A stretch of DNA of 5,099 nt from Candidatus Krumholzibacteriia bacterium. Lineage in GTDB: Bacteria; Krumholzibacteriota; Krumholzibacteriia; LZORAL124-64-63. Made by a program: the position numbers and the translations under genes. The notes under the pieces were generated by a model. That model did not search any database. It worked only from the letters and a program-made list of their open reading frames with translations, and was not told where the DNA came from. Of the stretch, positions 1 through 5,099 are shown one piece after another. The stretch's first letter is position 1; every line of letters begins with the position of its first letter. The stretch lies in contig DAOVTU010000283.1 of NCBI GenBank assembly GCA_030632925.1, positions 1 to 5,099 on the forward strand, written 5' to 3'.

Positions 1-1
1 C

Positions 2-2554
2 ACCTATCCCGGCTGGTCCAACTGGGCCGATACGACTTATTGGGAAGTCTGGTGGGACCGCCGCGGAGATGTGGCGCGGGCGCAGCTTTACCTCGATGTG
101 CGCTATGAAGGCGGCACTCATGGCGTGACCGGCGTCAGCGAACCGGACTTGATTCTGACGGACAATCTGGCCCTGATCGAGGCCTCCAATACCGGCAGCA
201 ATCAGTCCGTGGCCTACATGGGGCTGCTCAGCACTTTGTTGCAGTGGCACCTGGACGACCCGGTGGATGCCAAGGAAATCAACCGCAACGACGTCATCTA
301 CAGCATGCAGGGCAACCGCAATCCCTTTGTGGATCATCCCGAATGGGTGGATTGTATTTTCAACGCGACCTGCGGCGGCAGCGGCGATACGACGCCTCCG
401 GTGGCGCCGTCGGGACTGGTTGCCGTCGCCGGTGACGGCAGCGTTGATCTGGACTGGAACGACAACGCTGAAGGTGATCTGTCGGGCTACACCGTGTATC
501 GGGCCACCGCTTCGGGCGGGCCCTACAACGCAGCCAACGGCAGCCTGTTGGGTACCAGCCTGTTCAGCGACAGTGGTCTGGTCAACGGCACGGCGTACTA
601 CTATGTCGTGACCGCCAGTGATCTGAGCAGCAACGAATCGGCCAGCAGCGCCGAGGCCAGCGCCACACCCGATGGCGGCGGTGGTGGTGGCGGATCAGCG
701 GTCTGGCTCAACGAATTCCACTACGACAACGACGGCACTGATACCGGCGAGTTTTTCGAGATCGCCGGCACCGCCGGCACTGATCTGTCCGGCTGGACGG
801 TCTATGGCTACAACGGTAATGGTGGCGTGGTTTATGACACCGAAGCGCTGAGCGGAACCCTGCCCGATCAGGACAGCGGCTTCGGCACTCTTTCCTTCAA
901 CATGCTCGGTATGCAGAACGGCAGTCCCGACGGCCTGGCCCTGGTCGACGGCGTGGGTACAGTGGTGCAGTTCATCAGTTACGAAGGCGGGATCACCGCC
1001 ACTGATGGCCCGGCGGTTGGCCTGAACTCGGTCGACATCGGTGTCAGCGAACCGACAACTTCGCCCATCGGTTGGTCGTTGCAGGTGGCCGGAACCGGCT
1101 CCACCTCGGGCGACTTCACCTGGCAGGCGGCCCAGGCCGCCACCCCTGGTGCGGTCAATACCGGACAGTCCTTCGACGGCGGTCCCACGAATGTGGCGCC
1201 GGTGGCGGAGGCCAACGGGCCTTACAACGGTGCGGTGGGTCAGCTGATCAGCTTCAGCTCTGCAGGCTCCACCGATTCCGACGGCACCATCGTCGGCTGG
1301 GCCTGGGAATTTGGCGACGGCGGGGTCAGTTCGCTGGCCAATCCGACCTATGGCTATGCTGCGGCCGGCAACTATGTGGTGACTTTGACGGTCACCGATG
1401 ACCTCGGCGCCACCGGCAGCGACACGGCGGCGGCTGAAGCCCTCGATACGACACCACCGGCAGCTCCGGTCGGCCTGGCGGCCACCAGCGGTGATGGCTC
1501 GGTGGACCTGAACTGGGACGACAACGGGGAAAGTGACCTGGACGGCTATCTGGTCTATCGCTCCACGACTCTCGGTGGCCCGTACGCGGTGATCAGCAGC
1601 CTGTTGAGCGCCAGTGCCTATGCCGACAACGGATTGAGCAACGGCACGACGTACTACTATGTCGTGACGGCCAAGGACACGTCCGGTAATGAATCCGGCT
1701 ACGGGAATGAAGTGTCGGCTCTGCCTTCAGGCGCGGTCGGTGGCGAACCGATGGCCTGGCTCAATGAATTCCACTACGACAACGATGGCACTGACACCGG
1801 CGAATTTATTGAGATCGCCGGTCCGGCCGGCACCTCGCTCACCGGTTGGTCGGTCATCGGCTACAACGGCAATGGTGGCGTAGTCTACGACACGGTCAAC
1901 CTGAGCGGCACGTTGCCGGATCAGGAAGACGGCCTGGGCACATTGTCCTTCGCCATGGTTGGGATGCAGAACGGAAGCCCTGATGCCCTGGCTTTGGTCG
2001 ATGGGACCGGCACCGTCGTGCAGTTCCTGAGCTACGAGGGTATCGTGGTGGCCACCGATGGCGCGGCCGTGGGGTTGACTTCGGTCGACATCCAGGTCAG
2101 CGAACCTGCCGACAGCCCGCTGGGCGCGACCCTGCAGCTGTCCGGTCAGGGCACGGCCTATGCCGACTTCACCTGGGAGGGGCCGTTGGCCGGCACCGAA
2201 GGCGCCGTCAACGCCAACCAGATTTTCGGCGCCGGCTCAGCGCAATCAGCGATGCATGTGGCGTCGATCACCGCCACGAGCGTTGTGATTTCGCGCAAGG
2301 AGTACGGTGAAGCCGCCGTCCTGGTGCTCGATGCCCAGGGAACGCCGGTGGCTGGTGTGACCGTCGTGGGCACCTTCAGCGGCGGACTGCGCGGGGCCTA
2401 CAGCGCGGTGACCGGCAGTGATGGGATCGCTGATGTGGCCAACGCCAAAGGTGGGAAGATCGGCATGAGCTTCACGTTCTGTGTCGACAGCCTGACCTTG
2501 ACGGGTTGGACCTATGACAGCGGCGCGAATGTGGTGACTTGCGGCAGCAACTGA
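2..2554 (+). CDS. Secreted endonuclease I family nuclease with FN3, lamin-tail, PKD and Ig-like domains (5' partial)
   Basis: The frame is open from base 2, so the true start, signal peptide and first part of the catalytic domain are upstream; 850 residues are visible. Numbering from base 2, residues 1-121 are the C-terminal half of an endonuclease I (EndA/Vvn type, ββα-metal) domain: WEVWWDRRGDVARA, DVRYEGGTHGVTG, a DNDV-like NRNDV, and GNRNPFVDHPEWV at 104-116, which in this family contains a metal-coordinating Asn. The general-base His region is off the window. Then come FN3 (129-223), seven glycines (225-231), lamin-tail-like LTD (234-391), PKD (about 397-480, with WEFGDG and YVVTLTVTDD), a second FN3 (482-576), a second LTD (585-742) and a C-terminal Ig-like domain (about 750-848) with two cysteines that could pair. 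The family cleaves DNA and RNA non-specifically outside the cytoplasm. The accessory domains probably mediate surface or substrate binding (inference). An intrinsic terminator follows 20 nt after the stop. The family call is firm; the role in nutrient or phosphate scavenging is inferred. Confidence 0.9.
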   Translation, partial: TYPGWSNWADTTYWEVWWDRRGDVARAQLYLDVRYEGGTHGVTGVSEPDLILTDNLALIEASNTGSNQSVAYMGLLSTLLQWHLDDPVDAKEINRNDVIYSMQGNRNPFVDHPEWVDCIFNATCGGSGDTTPPVAPSGLVAVAGDGSVDLDWNDNAEGDLSGYTVYRATASGGPYNAANGSLLGTSLFSDSGLVNGTAYYYVVTASDLSSNESASSAEASATPDGGGGGGGSAVWLNEFHYDNDGTDTGEFFEIAGTAGTDLSGWTVYGYNGNGGVVYDTEALSGTLPDQDSGFGTLSFNMLGMQNGSPDGLALVDGVGTVVQFISYEGGITATDGPAVGLNSVDIGVSEPTTSPIGWSLQVAGTGSTSGDFTWQAAQAATPGAVNTGQSFDGGPTNVAPVAEANGPYNGAVGQLISFSSAGSTDSDGTIVGWAWEFGDGGVSSLANPTYGYAAAGNYVVTLTVTDDLGATGSDTAAAEALDTTPPAAPVGLAATSGDGSVDLNWDDNGESDLDGYLVYRSTTLGGPYAVISSLLSASAYADNGLSNGTTYYYVVTAKDTSGNESGYGNEVSALPSGAVGGEPMAWLNEFHYDNDGTDTGEFIEIAGPAGTSLTGWSVIGYNGNGGVVYDTVNLSGTLPDQEDGLGTLSFAMVGMQNGSPDALALVDGTGTVVQFLSYEGIVVATDGAAVGLTSVDIQVSEPADSPLGATLQLSGQGTAYADFTWEGPLAGTEGAVNANQIFGAGSAQSAMHVASITATSVVISRKEYGEAAVLVLDAQGTPVAGVTVVGTFSGGLRGAYSAVTGSDGIADVANAKGGKIGMSFTFCVDSLTLTGWTYDSGANVVTCGSN
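386..1174 (+). repeat. FN3-LTD module, copy A (internal duplication of the nuclease gene)
   Basis: This stretch encodes an FN3 domain starting DTTPP, a glycine linker and a lamin-tail-like domain ending NTGQSF. It matches positions 1445-2227 in the same gene. The two LTD parts (701-1174 and 1754-2227) align over 158 residues without gaps, and by hand count about 70% are identical, including the 16-residue LNEFHYDNDGTDTGEF. Nucleotide identity persists in blocks, such as 19 nt at 594-612 and 20 nt at 713-732. A PKD domain separates the copies. Confidence 0.92.
674..694 (+). repeat. Seven-glycine GGN codon run (interdomain linker)
   Basis: Seven consecutive glycine codons (GGC, GGT and GGA mixed) link the first FN3 domain to the first LTD domain. 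The linker is flexible by composition. The corresponding position in copy B lacks the run, so it has expanded or contracted since the duplication. Confidence 0.85.
1445..2227 (+). repeat. FN3-LTD module, copy B (internal duplication of the nuclease gene)
   Basis: This is the second copy of the FN3-LTD unit. It is slightly shorter because the glycine run of copy A is replaced by an SGAVGGEP-type linker. Shared blocks with copy A include 1650-1668 (19 nt identical to 594-612) and 1766-1785 (20 nt identical to 713-732). Many differences fall at third codon positions, so the duplication is not very recent and the protein sequence appears to be under selection (inference). Confidence 0.92.
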
Positions 2555-2573
2555 TCTGTCTGAGTCAATCGAC

Positions 2574-2606
2574 AGGCCCCCGGATAATGTCCGGGGGCCT
2601 TTTTTT
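2574..2606 (+). terminator. Rho-independent terminator of the nuclease gene
   Basis: A perfect 11-bp, GC-rich stem (2574-2584 paired with 2590-2600) closes a 5-nt loop, and a run of seven T (2600-2606) follows. It starts 20 nt after the nuclease stop codon. Read on the minus strand, the hairpin is preceded by A's and not followed by T's, so it should act mainly on plus-strand transcription. The T-run overlaps the last two bases of the stop codon of the convergent HD gene. Confidence 0.93.
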
Positions 2607-3111
2607 AATCCGCCAGCCACTCTTCCAGAATCGCCGGACAAAACCCCTCCTGCGCTCGCTGGGTCGCCCAGGCAATCAAGTCCGCATCCCGCGCCGCCTC
2701 CGTGCACAATCGACTCGGGTCCGGCACGATACCCACCCGGCCCAAATCCAACCGGTCAGCATCCCAACAAGTCTGGATGGTGATGTCCGCCTCTGTCTCA
2801 CCATCGGTGTGGCGGGCGCAGGCTTCATAGAGGAGCTCAAAGCTGTGGTCGTTGATCAGGAGTTCGGCTCCGCGCAGGGATTGGGCAAAATCAGCAGCAT
2901 CCTGACCGTGCTCGTAGTCTTCGTCTTCAGTCGTGCGGCAGCAGTCGTGGAACAAAGCGAAGAGCGCCACGACTTCTGCGTCAGCACCATTCAATGAAGC
3001 CAGATGCTGGCCATTTTCCCAGACTCTGGCCCAGTGGACGGGGCCGTGCACTCCCGACAGTGACAGGGGGTACTGGGGTATGATCCGGCTGATCAATCGG
3101 CTGGTATTCAT
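2605..3111 (-). CDS. Small HD-domain protein (putative metal-dependent phosphohydrolase)
   Basis: The product is 168 residues and cytoplasmic by appearance, with no signal peptide or membrane segment. It carries the HD-superfamily signature in order: VHGPVHWARV with H26 as the likely first metal ligand, FHD at 54-56 (H55, D56), H68, H101 in ACARHTDG, and the late aspartates in CWDADRLDLGRVG (D117, D119). HD proteins hydrolyse phosphoester bonds, often in nucleotides, but the substrate cannot be read from the sequence. The ATG at 3111 is the first usual start codon in this frame: the frame runs upstream without ATG, GTG or TTG to an in-frame stop overlapping the neighbouring gene's end. The ribosome binding site is weak; a GGAGG lies about 19 nt before the start, which is far, and a GAAAG lies nearer. 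The gene is convergent with the nuclease gene and 54 nt downstream of the protease gene on the same strand. Confidence 0.87.
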   Translation of the reverse strand: MNTSRLISRIIPQYPLSLSGVHGPVHWARVWENGQHLASLNGADAEVVALFALFHDCCRTTEDEDYEHGQDAADFAQSLRGAELLINDHSFELLYEACARHTDGETEADITIQTCWDADRLDLGRVGIVPDPSRLCTEAARDADLIAWATQRAQEGFCPAILEEWLAD

Positions 3112-3143
3112 GGCTGGCTTTCGTCGGATTCCTCCGGAGTCAT

Positions 3144-3160
3144 CCGGTACAATATACCGG
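3144..3160. repeat. Inverted repeat CCGGTA-N5-TACCGG between protease and HD genes
   Basis: This is a perfect 6-bp inverted repeat with a 5-nt spacer, located in the 54-nt gap (3112-3165) just after the protease stop codon. It overlaps the candidate -10 box of the HD gene. It could be a small operator or a weak mRNA hairpin. No T-run follows on either strand, so it is not an intrinsic terminator. The 8-nt palindrome CTCCGGAG at 3132-3139 lies beside it. Confidence 0.45.
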
Positions 3161-3180
3161 TCTGATCAGGATCCGCCCAA
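3151..3180 (-). promoter_or_regulatory. Candidate sigma70-type promoter for the HD-domain gene
   Basis: On the minus strand, TATATT (plus 3151-3156) matches the -10 consensus at five of six positions. An 18-nt spacer separates it from TTGGGC (plus 3175-3180), a poor -35 with three of six matches. The -35 lies inside the last codons of the protease gene. Transcription would begin near 3144, giving a leader of about 30 nt. It is equally possible that the HD gene is only read through from the upstream operon. Confidence 0.3.
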
Positions 3181-4584
3181 TACGGCGCTGCCATTGCCAT
3201 CGTGAACATAGGACTGCGGCGTGCTCATGATTCCGGTGAAAGCCGCGTTGCTGTTGCGGATGACCAGGGTTCCGCTCAGGCGGGAGGTGGCCAGGCCCTG
3301 TGCCAGGCTGGAAAACGGCGCCAACAACAGCCCGCTCGAAGTGCCCACCCAGCCAAACTCCACAAAGGTGCGTTCTGTGCGAAAAGCCGCGCACACATTC
3401 CTGGTGTTGTTGTGGGTCAGGGCGTTGTGCGCCTGGTCCGCACTGCCGGGCAAGACACCGGTCGGTGTGCCGTTGTAGCTGACCGCGGGATTGGAAAAGT
3501 GGGGGATGCGCACAAAGTCCTCAGCGCTGTTGTCGTAGGACATCACGGACCGGAATCCGGTCCAGCGGTGGCCGTAGGAATAGGCATAGGCGGCCGGGTT
3601 GGCCGAGTTTTCACGATTGTGGGTGCAGCCGCGATTGTGCCCGACTTCATGGGCAAAGGTCCAGTTGGAAACTGCGCACTGGACCGAGACGATGGAGTGG
3701 GCCGCCGGGGCGAAGGTCTGGTTGATCAAGGTGGAGTCCATGGTGTACGCGATGCCGCAGGTGGGCACGGTTCCGGTCAGTTCGCGACCATCGATCAGAA
3801 TCGAGATGAAATCTGCCCCGACGGTTTCCCGCATGGTGAGCACCTCGTCCATCCGGCCGTCGCTGGGGTGCCACAGGTATTCGAGGTGCTGATTGTAGGT
3901 GAAGGCCGATATTTCCTCGTAGGACGTGCCCATGGCATGGACCAGCCGCAACTCCGAAACAATGCCGCTATTGGCGTAGGCCAGGTTGGCCGCGTCGATC
4001 GACAGTTGGGCTTCGGCCCGGATGAAATCCCAGCCGCCCATGAAAGCTTCGGCCGCCGTGGTGTAGGCGATCAGAACGTCGTGCCGGCTGCCATCGTCGG
4101 CGGTTTCGCCAAATTTGTCTGGGTTGATGGTGGGTTTTTCGGTCGGCTCGGATCCCGGCGCATCAATCGCCAACACCGGAGGCGTCAGGCCGCCGCCGCA
4201 GGCGCCAAATTCCTCAAACGAGACCGCGTGTACGGAGTCGTAACCCAGGGTGTGGTCCAAACGGTAGGCGGTGCCGTCGCCGGGCTGAAAAAAGGCCACC
4301 GTGGCCCCGCCATCGGTGCGGCAGAGCAGAAAAAACGACTCCGGTTGTTTTTCCATATGCCCACGGAGACTGGTGACGCCCAGATTCGGTTCCGAAACCC
4401 TGTCCACCTGCACCAAAAACTCCCGCCCGTTGACCGGTAGGCTGAACTCCGTAGCGCTTTTGTTGGTGAGACTGTCCAGCAGGGTCTGGTCGATCTCGAC
4501 TCTTCCCTTGTCAGCGTTCCAAAGAGGAGCCGCAACACTGGTCACCGGCCACAGGAACAGAAGAATGGCAAAAATGAATCTCAT
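3166..4584 (-). CDS. Secreted zinc metalloprotease (metzincin, reprolysin/M12-like) with a beta-helix-like C-terminal tail
   Basis: The product is a 472-residue pre-pro-enzyme. Residues 1-19 form a signal peptide (MRFIFAILLFLWP core, TSVAA before the likely cleavage site), so it is exported. Residues 20-165 look like a propeptide with two cysteines (C88, C129). The catalytic domain runs from about 167 (HDVLIAYTTAA) to 402. It contains the metzincin zinc site HEVGHNRGCTH, with ligands H312, H316 and H322 and catalytic E313, and the Met-turn SVMSYD with M348. The domain ends NNTRNVCAAFR, as in reprolysin-like bacterial peptidases. Residues 406-472 are a separate tail resembling the one on the neighbouring propeller protein. 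The expected activity is extracellular peptide-bond cleavage; the substrate is unknown. The ATG at 4584 is supported by the signal peptide directly after it and by its ATGA overlap with the upstream gene's stop, which implies translational coupling. The purine-rich site before it is only moderate. Confidence 0.9.
   Translation of the reverse strand: MRFIFAILLFLWPVTSVAAPLWNADKGRVEIDQTLLDSLTNKSATEFSLPVNGREFLVQVDRVSEPNLGVTSLRGHMEKQPESFFLLCRTDGGATVAFFQPGDGTAYRLDHTLGYDSVHAVSFEEFGACGGGLTPPVLAIDAPGSEPTEKPTINPDKFGETADDGSRHDVLIAYTTAAEAFMGGWDFIRAEAQLSIDAANLAYANSGIVSELRLVHAMGTSYEEISAFTYNQHLEYLWHPSDGRMDEVLTMRETVGADFISILIDGRELTGTVPTCGIAYTMDSTLINQTFAPAAHSIVSVQCAVSNWTFAHEVGHNRGCTHNRENSANPAAYAYSYGHRWTGFRSVMSYDNSAEDFVRIPHFSNPAVSYNGTPTGVLPGSADQAHNALTHNNTRNVCAAFRTERTFVEFGWVGTSSGLLLAPFSSLAQGLATSRLSGTLVIRNSNAAFTGIMSTPQSYVHDGNGSAVLGGS
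3169..3369 (-). other. C-terminal tail module of the metalloprotease (67 codons)
   Basis: This encodes residues 406-472. The pattern V-x5-G-x3-G-x4-PF-x5-G-x8-TL-x2-RN-x19-NG-x-AV matches the last 67 residues of the upstream propeller protein without gaps, with 14 identities by hand count. The pattern resembles the entry turn of right-handed parallel beta-helix proteins. The domain assignment is inference; the pairwise similarity is seen directly. Confidence 0.6.
4581..4584 (-). promoter_or_regulatory. ATGA stop-start overlap (translational coupling)
   Basis: On the minus strand the propeller gene's TGA stop and the protease gene's ATG start share bases in the tetranucleotide ATGA. Such overlaps usually mean that ribosomes ending on the first gene reinitiate on the second. 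This suits the modest ribosome binding site before the protease: GGCGG 7-11 nt and GGAG about 13 nt upstream of the ATG. Confidence 0.85.
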
Positions 4585-5099
4585 CTGATGACCGCCGCTC
4601 CGTTGGTGCTTTGCAAAATGATCCGCTTGTCCAGAGTGATGTCGTTCTCGTTATAGTCACCGTTGCGCACCGACAGGGTGGCTCCGTTGCCGATGAAGTT
4701 GTAACCCTCATGGAACGTGTTGAAGGGTGTAAAAGCCCCGCCGTCTTCGGCGCCGGCAAAAATTTCGTCCACATAGACGGTGGACAAGGGCCGGAATTCA
4801 TACATCCCGCGGCCGTAAGTCACCACCACCAGGGTGTCGCCGGAGTGCCAGATCAGGTCGGTGACCTCGGTGTAGACCGGGCCCTCGTTGACCGCGTGGG
4901 TAGGTGTCACTGACCACGTCAGGCCCTGATCTTCGGAGGCGTACAACCCGATGTCGGTACCGGCGTAGATCCAGTCCGGATTGTCCGGATGGAAAGTGAC
5001 GGTATTGACCTGGATGATGGGCAGGGACGATGAGCCGGTACCGGACCGGTTGATGAAAGAGGCCCCGTTGTCGAAGCTCATGTAGACCGTATCTGCGAC
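4581..5099 (-). CDS. Asp-box/BNR beta-propeller protein, C-terminal part (5' partial)
   Basis: The frame is open to the right edge, so the gene begins outside the window; 172 residues are visible and the ATG at 5081 is internal. Two Asp-box (BNR) motifs of the S-x-D-x-G-x-x-W type are present: MSFDNGASF and the canonical ASEDQGLTW, the latter preceded by HPDNPDWIYAGTDIGLY. A final blade ends VVVTYGRGMYEFRP. This matches sortilin/GH74-like propellers, which are usually secreted and bind glycans or proteins; no catalytic role can be assigned from this fragment. The last 67 residues form a tail (TVYVDEIFAGAEDGG, PFNTFHEGY, GATLSVRNGDYNEN, TNGAAVIR) resembling the first turn of a right-handed beta-helix. 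The stop codon at 4581-4583 overlaps the start of the metalloprotease gene, so the two are co-translated from one message. The signal peptide cannot be checked here. Confidence 0.85.
   Translation of the reverse strand, partial: VADTVYMSFDNGASFINRSGTGSSSLPIIQVNTVTFHPDNPDWIYAGTDIGLYASEDQGLTWSVTPTHAVNEGPVYTEVTDLIWHSGDTLVVVTYGRGMYEFRPLSTVYVDEIFAGAEDGGAFTPFNTFHEGYNFIGNGATLSVRNGDYNENDITLDKRIILQSTNGAAVIR
4584..4784 (-). other. C-terminal tail module of the propeller protein (67 codons)
   Basis: This is the last 67 codons before the stop. The tail aligns residue for residue with the C-terminal tail of the metalloprotease (3169-3369). It is the better match of the two to the beta-helix entry pattern (YVD...G.EDG...PFNT..EG.......L..R.G.Y.E). 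The protein ends where the next helical turn would be expected. Confidence 0.6.

Noticed and set aside
71..73. GTG at 71 as the start of the nuclease gene
   Set aside because: The frame stays open upstream to base 2 and encodes conserved endonuclease I residues (WEVWWDRRGD), so the GTG is an internal valine codon.
674..694. GGN run as a phase-variation tract
   Set aside because: The codons are mixed and slippage by three bases would keep the frame, so it can change linker length but not switch the gene off.
2556..2575. CTGTC/GACAG hairpin just before the terminator
   Set aside because: It is only 5 bp with a 10-nt loop and overlaps the far stronger terminator stem, so it is not a separate element.
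2246..2707. 153-codon minus-strand frame spanning the end of the nuclease gene and the HD gene's 3' end
   Set aside because: It crosses the terminator hairpin and overlaps two well-supported genes in other frames, and its product has no recognisable motif.
2539..2997. 152-codon plus-strand frame over the HD gene
   Set aside because: It runs through the terminator and is antisense to the HD motifs; its product shows no domain.
3202..4440. 412-codon open frame on the plus strand opposite the metalloprotease
   Set aside because: It is antisense to a gene with a clear signal peptide, zinc site and Met-turn. Its translation is low-complexity, rich in G, A, R, V and Q with no recognisable domain, as expected of a shadow frame in GC-rich DNA.
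5079..5081. ATG at 5081 (minus) as the start of the propeller gene
   Set aside because: The frame is open to the window edge, and the ATG falls inside an Asp-box strand (VYMSFDNG), so the gene continues beyond the window.

Overview
The window looks like part of a GC-rich, Gram-negative bacterial genome that invests in secreted, multidomain proteins. The domain styles (endonuclease I with fibronectin III, PKD and lamin-tail modules; an Asp-box propeller; a metzincin protease) fit marine or soil gammaproteobacteria of the Xanthomonadales/Wenzhouxiangella type, or myxobacteria-like lineages. That placement is an impression from domain style, not something the sequence proves.

Layout. Positions 2-2554 (+) hold the 3' part of a large secreted nuclease. 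The frame is open to the left edge, so its start, signal peptide and the first half of the nuclease domain lie upstream. After the nuclease domain comes FN3-LTD, then PKD, then a second FN3-LTD, then a C-terminal Ig-like domain. The FN3-LTD pair is a clear internal duplication. A strong intrinsic terminator (2574-2606) closes this gene. Its T-run overlaps the stop codon of a convergent gene, a small HD-domain protein (2605-3111, -).

Further right, also on the minus strand, lie a secreted zinc metalloprotease (3166-4584) and, upstream of it in transcription order, the 3' end of an Asp-box/BNR beta-propeller protein (4581-5099, running off the window). Their stop and start codons overlap as ATGA, so they are almost certainly one translationally coupled operon. 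The HD gene may be read through from this operon or served by its own weak candidate promoter in the 54-nt gap, where a perfect 6-5-6 inverted repeat overlaps the candidate -10 box.

The most interesting point is that the propeller protein and the protease, unrelated in their main domains, end in homologous-looking 67-residue tails. The tails align without gaps and share the spacing of V, G, G, PF, G, TL, RN and NG-AV positions. They resemble the first turn of a right-handed beta-helix, then stop. This suggests a shared C-terminal module for secretion, sorting or surface assembly in two co-expressed exoproteins.

No tRNA, rRNA, CRISPR array, insertion sequence or phage gene was seen. The only stretches without a gene are the roughly 50-nt gaps at 2555-2604 and 3112-3165.
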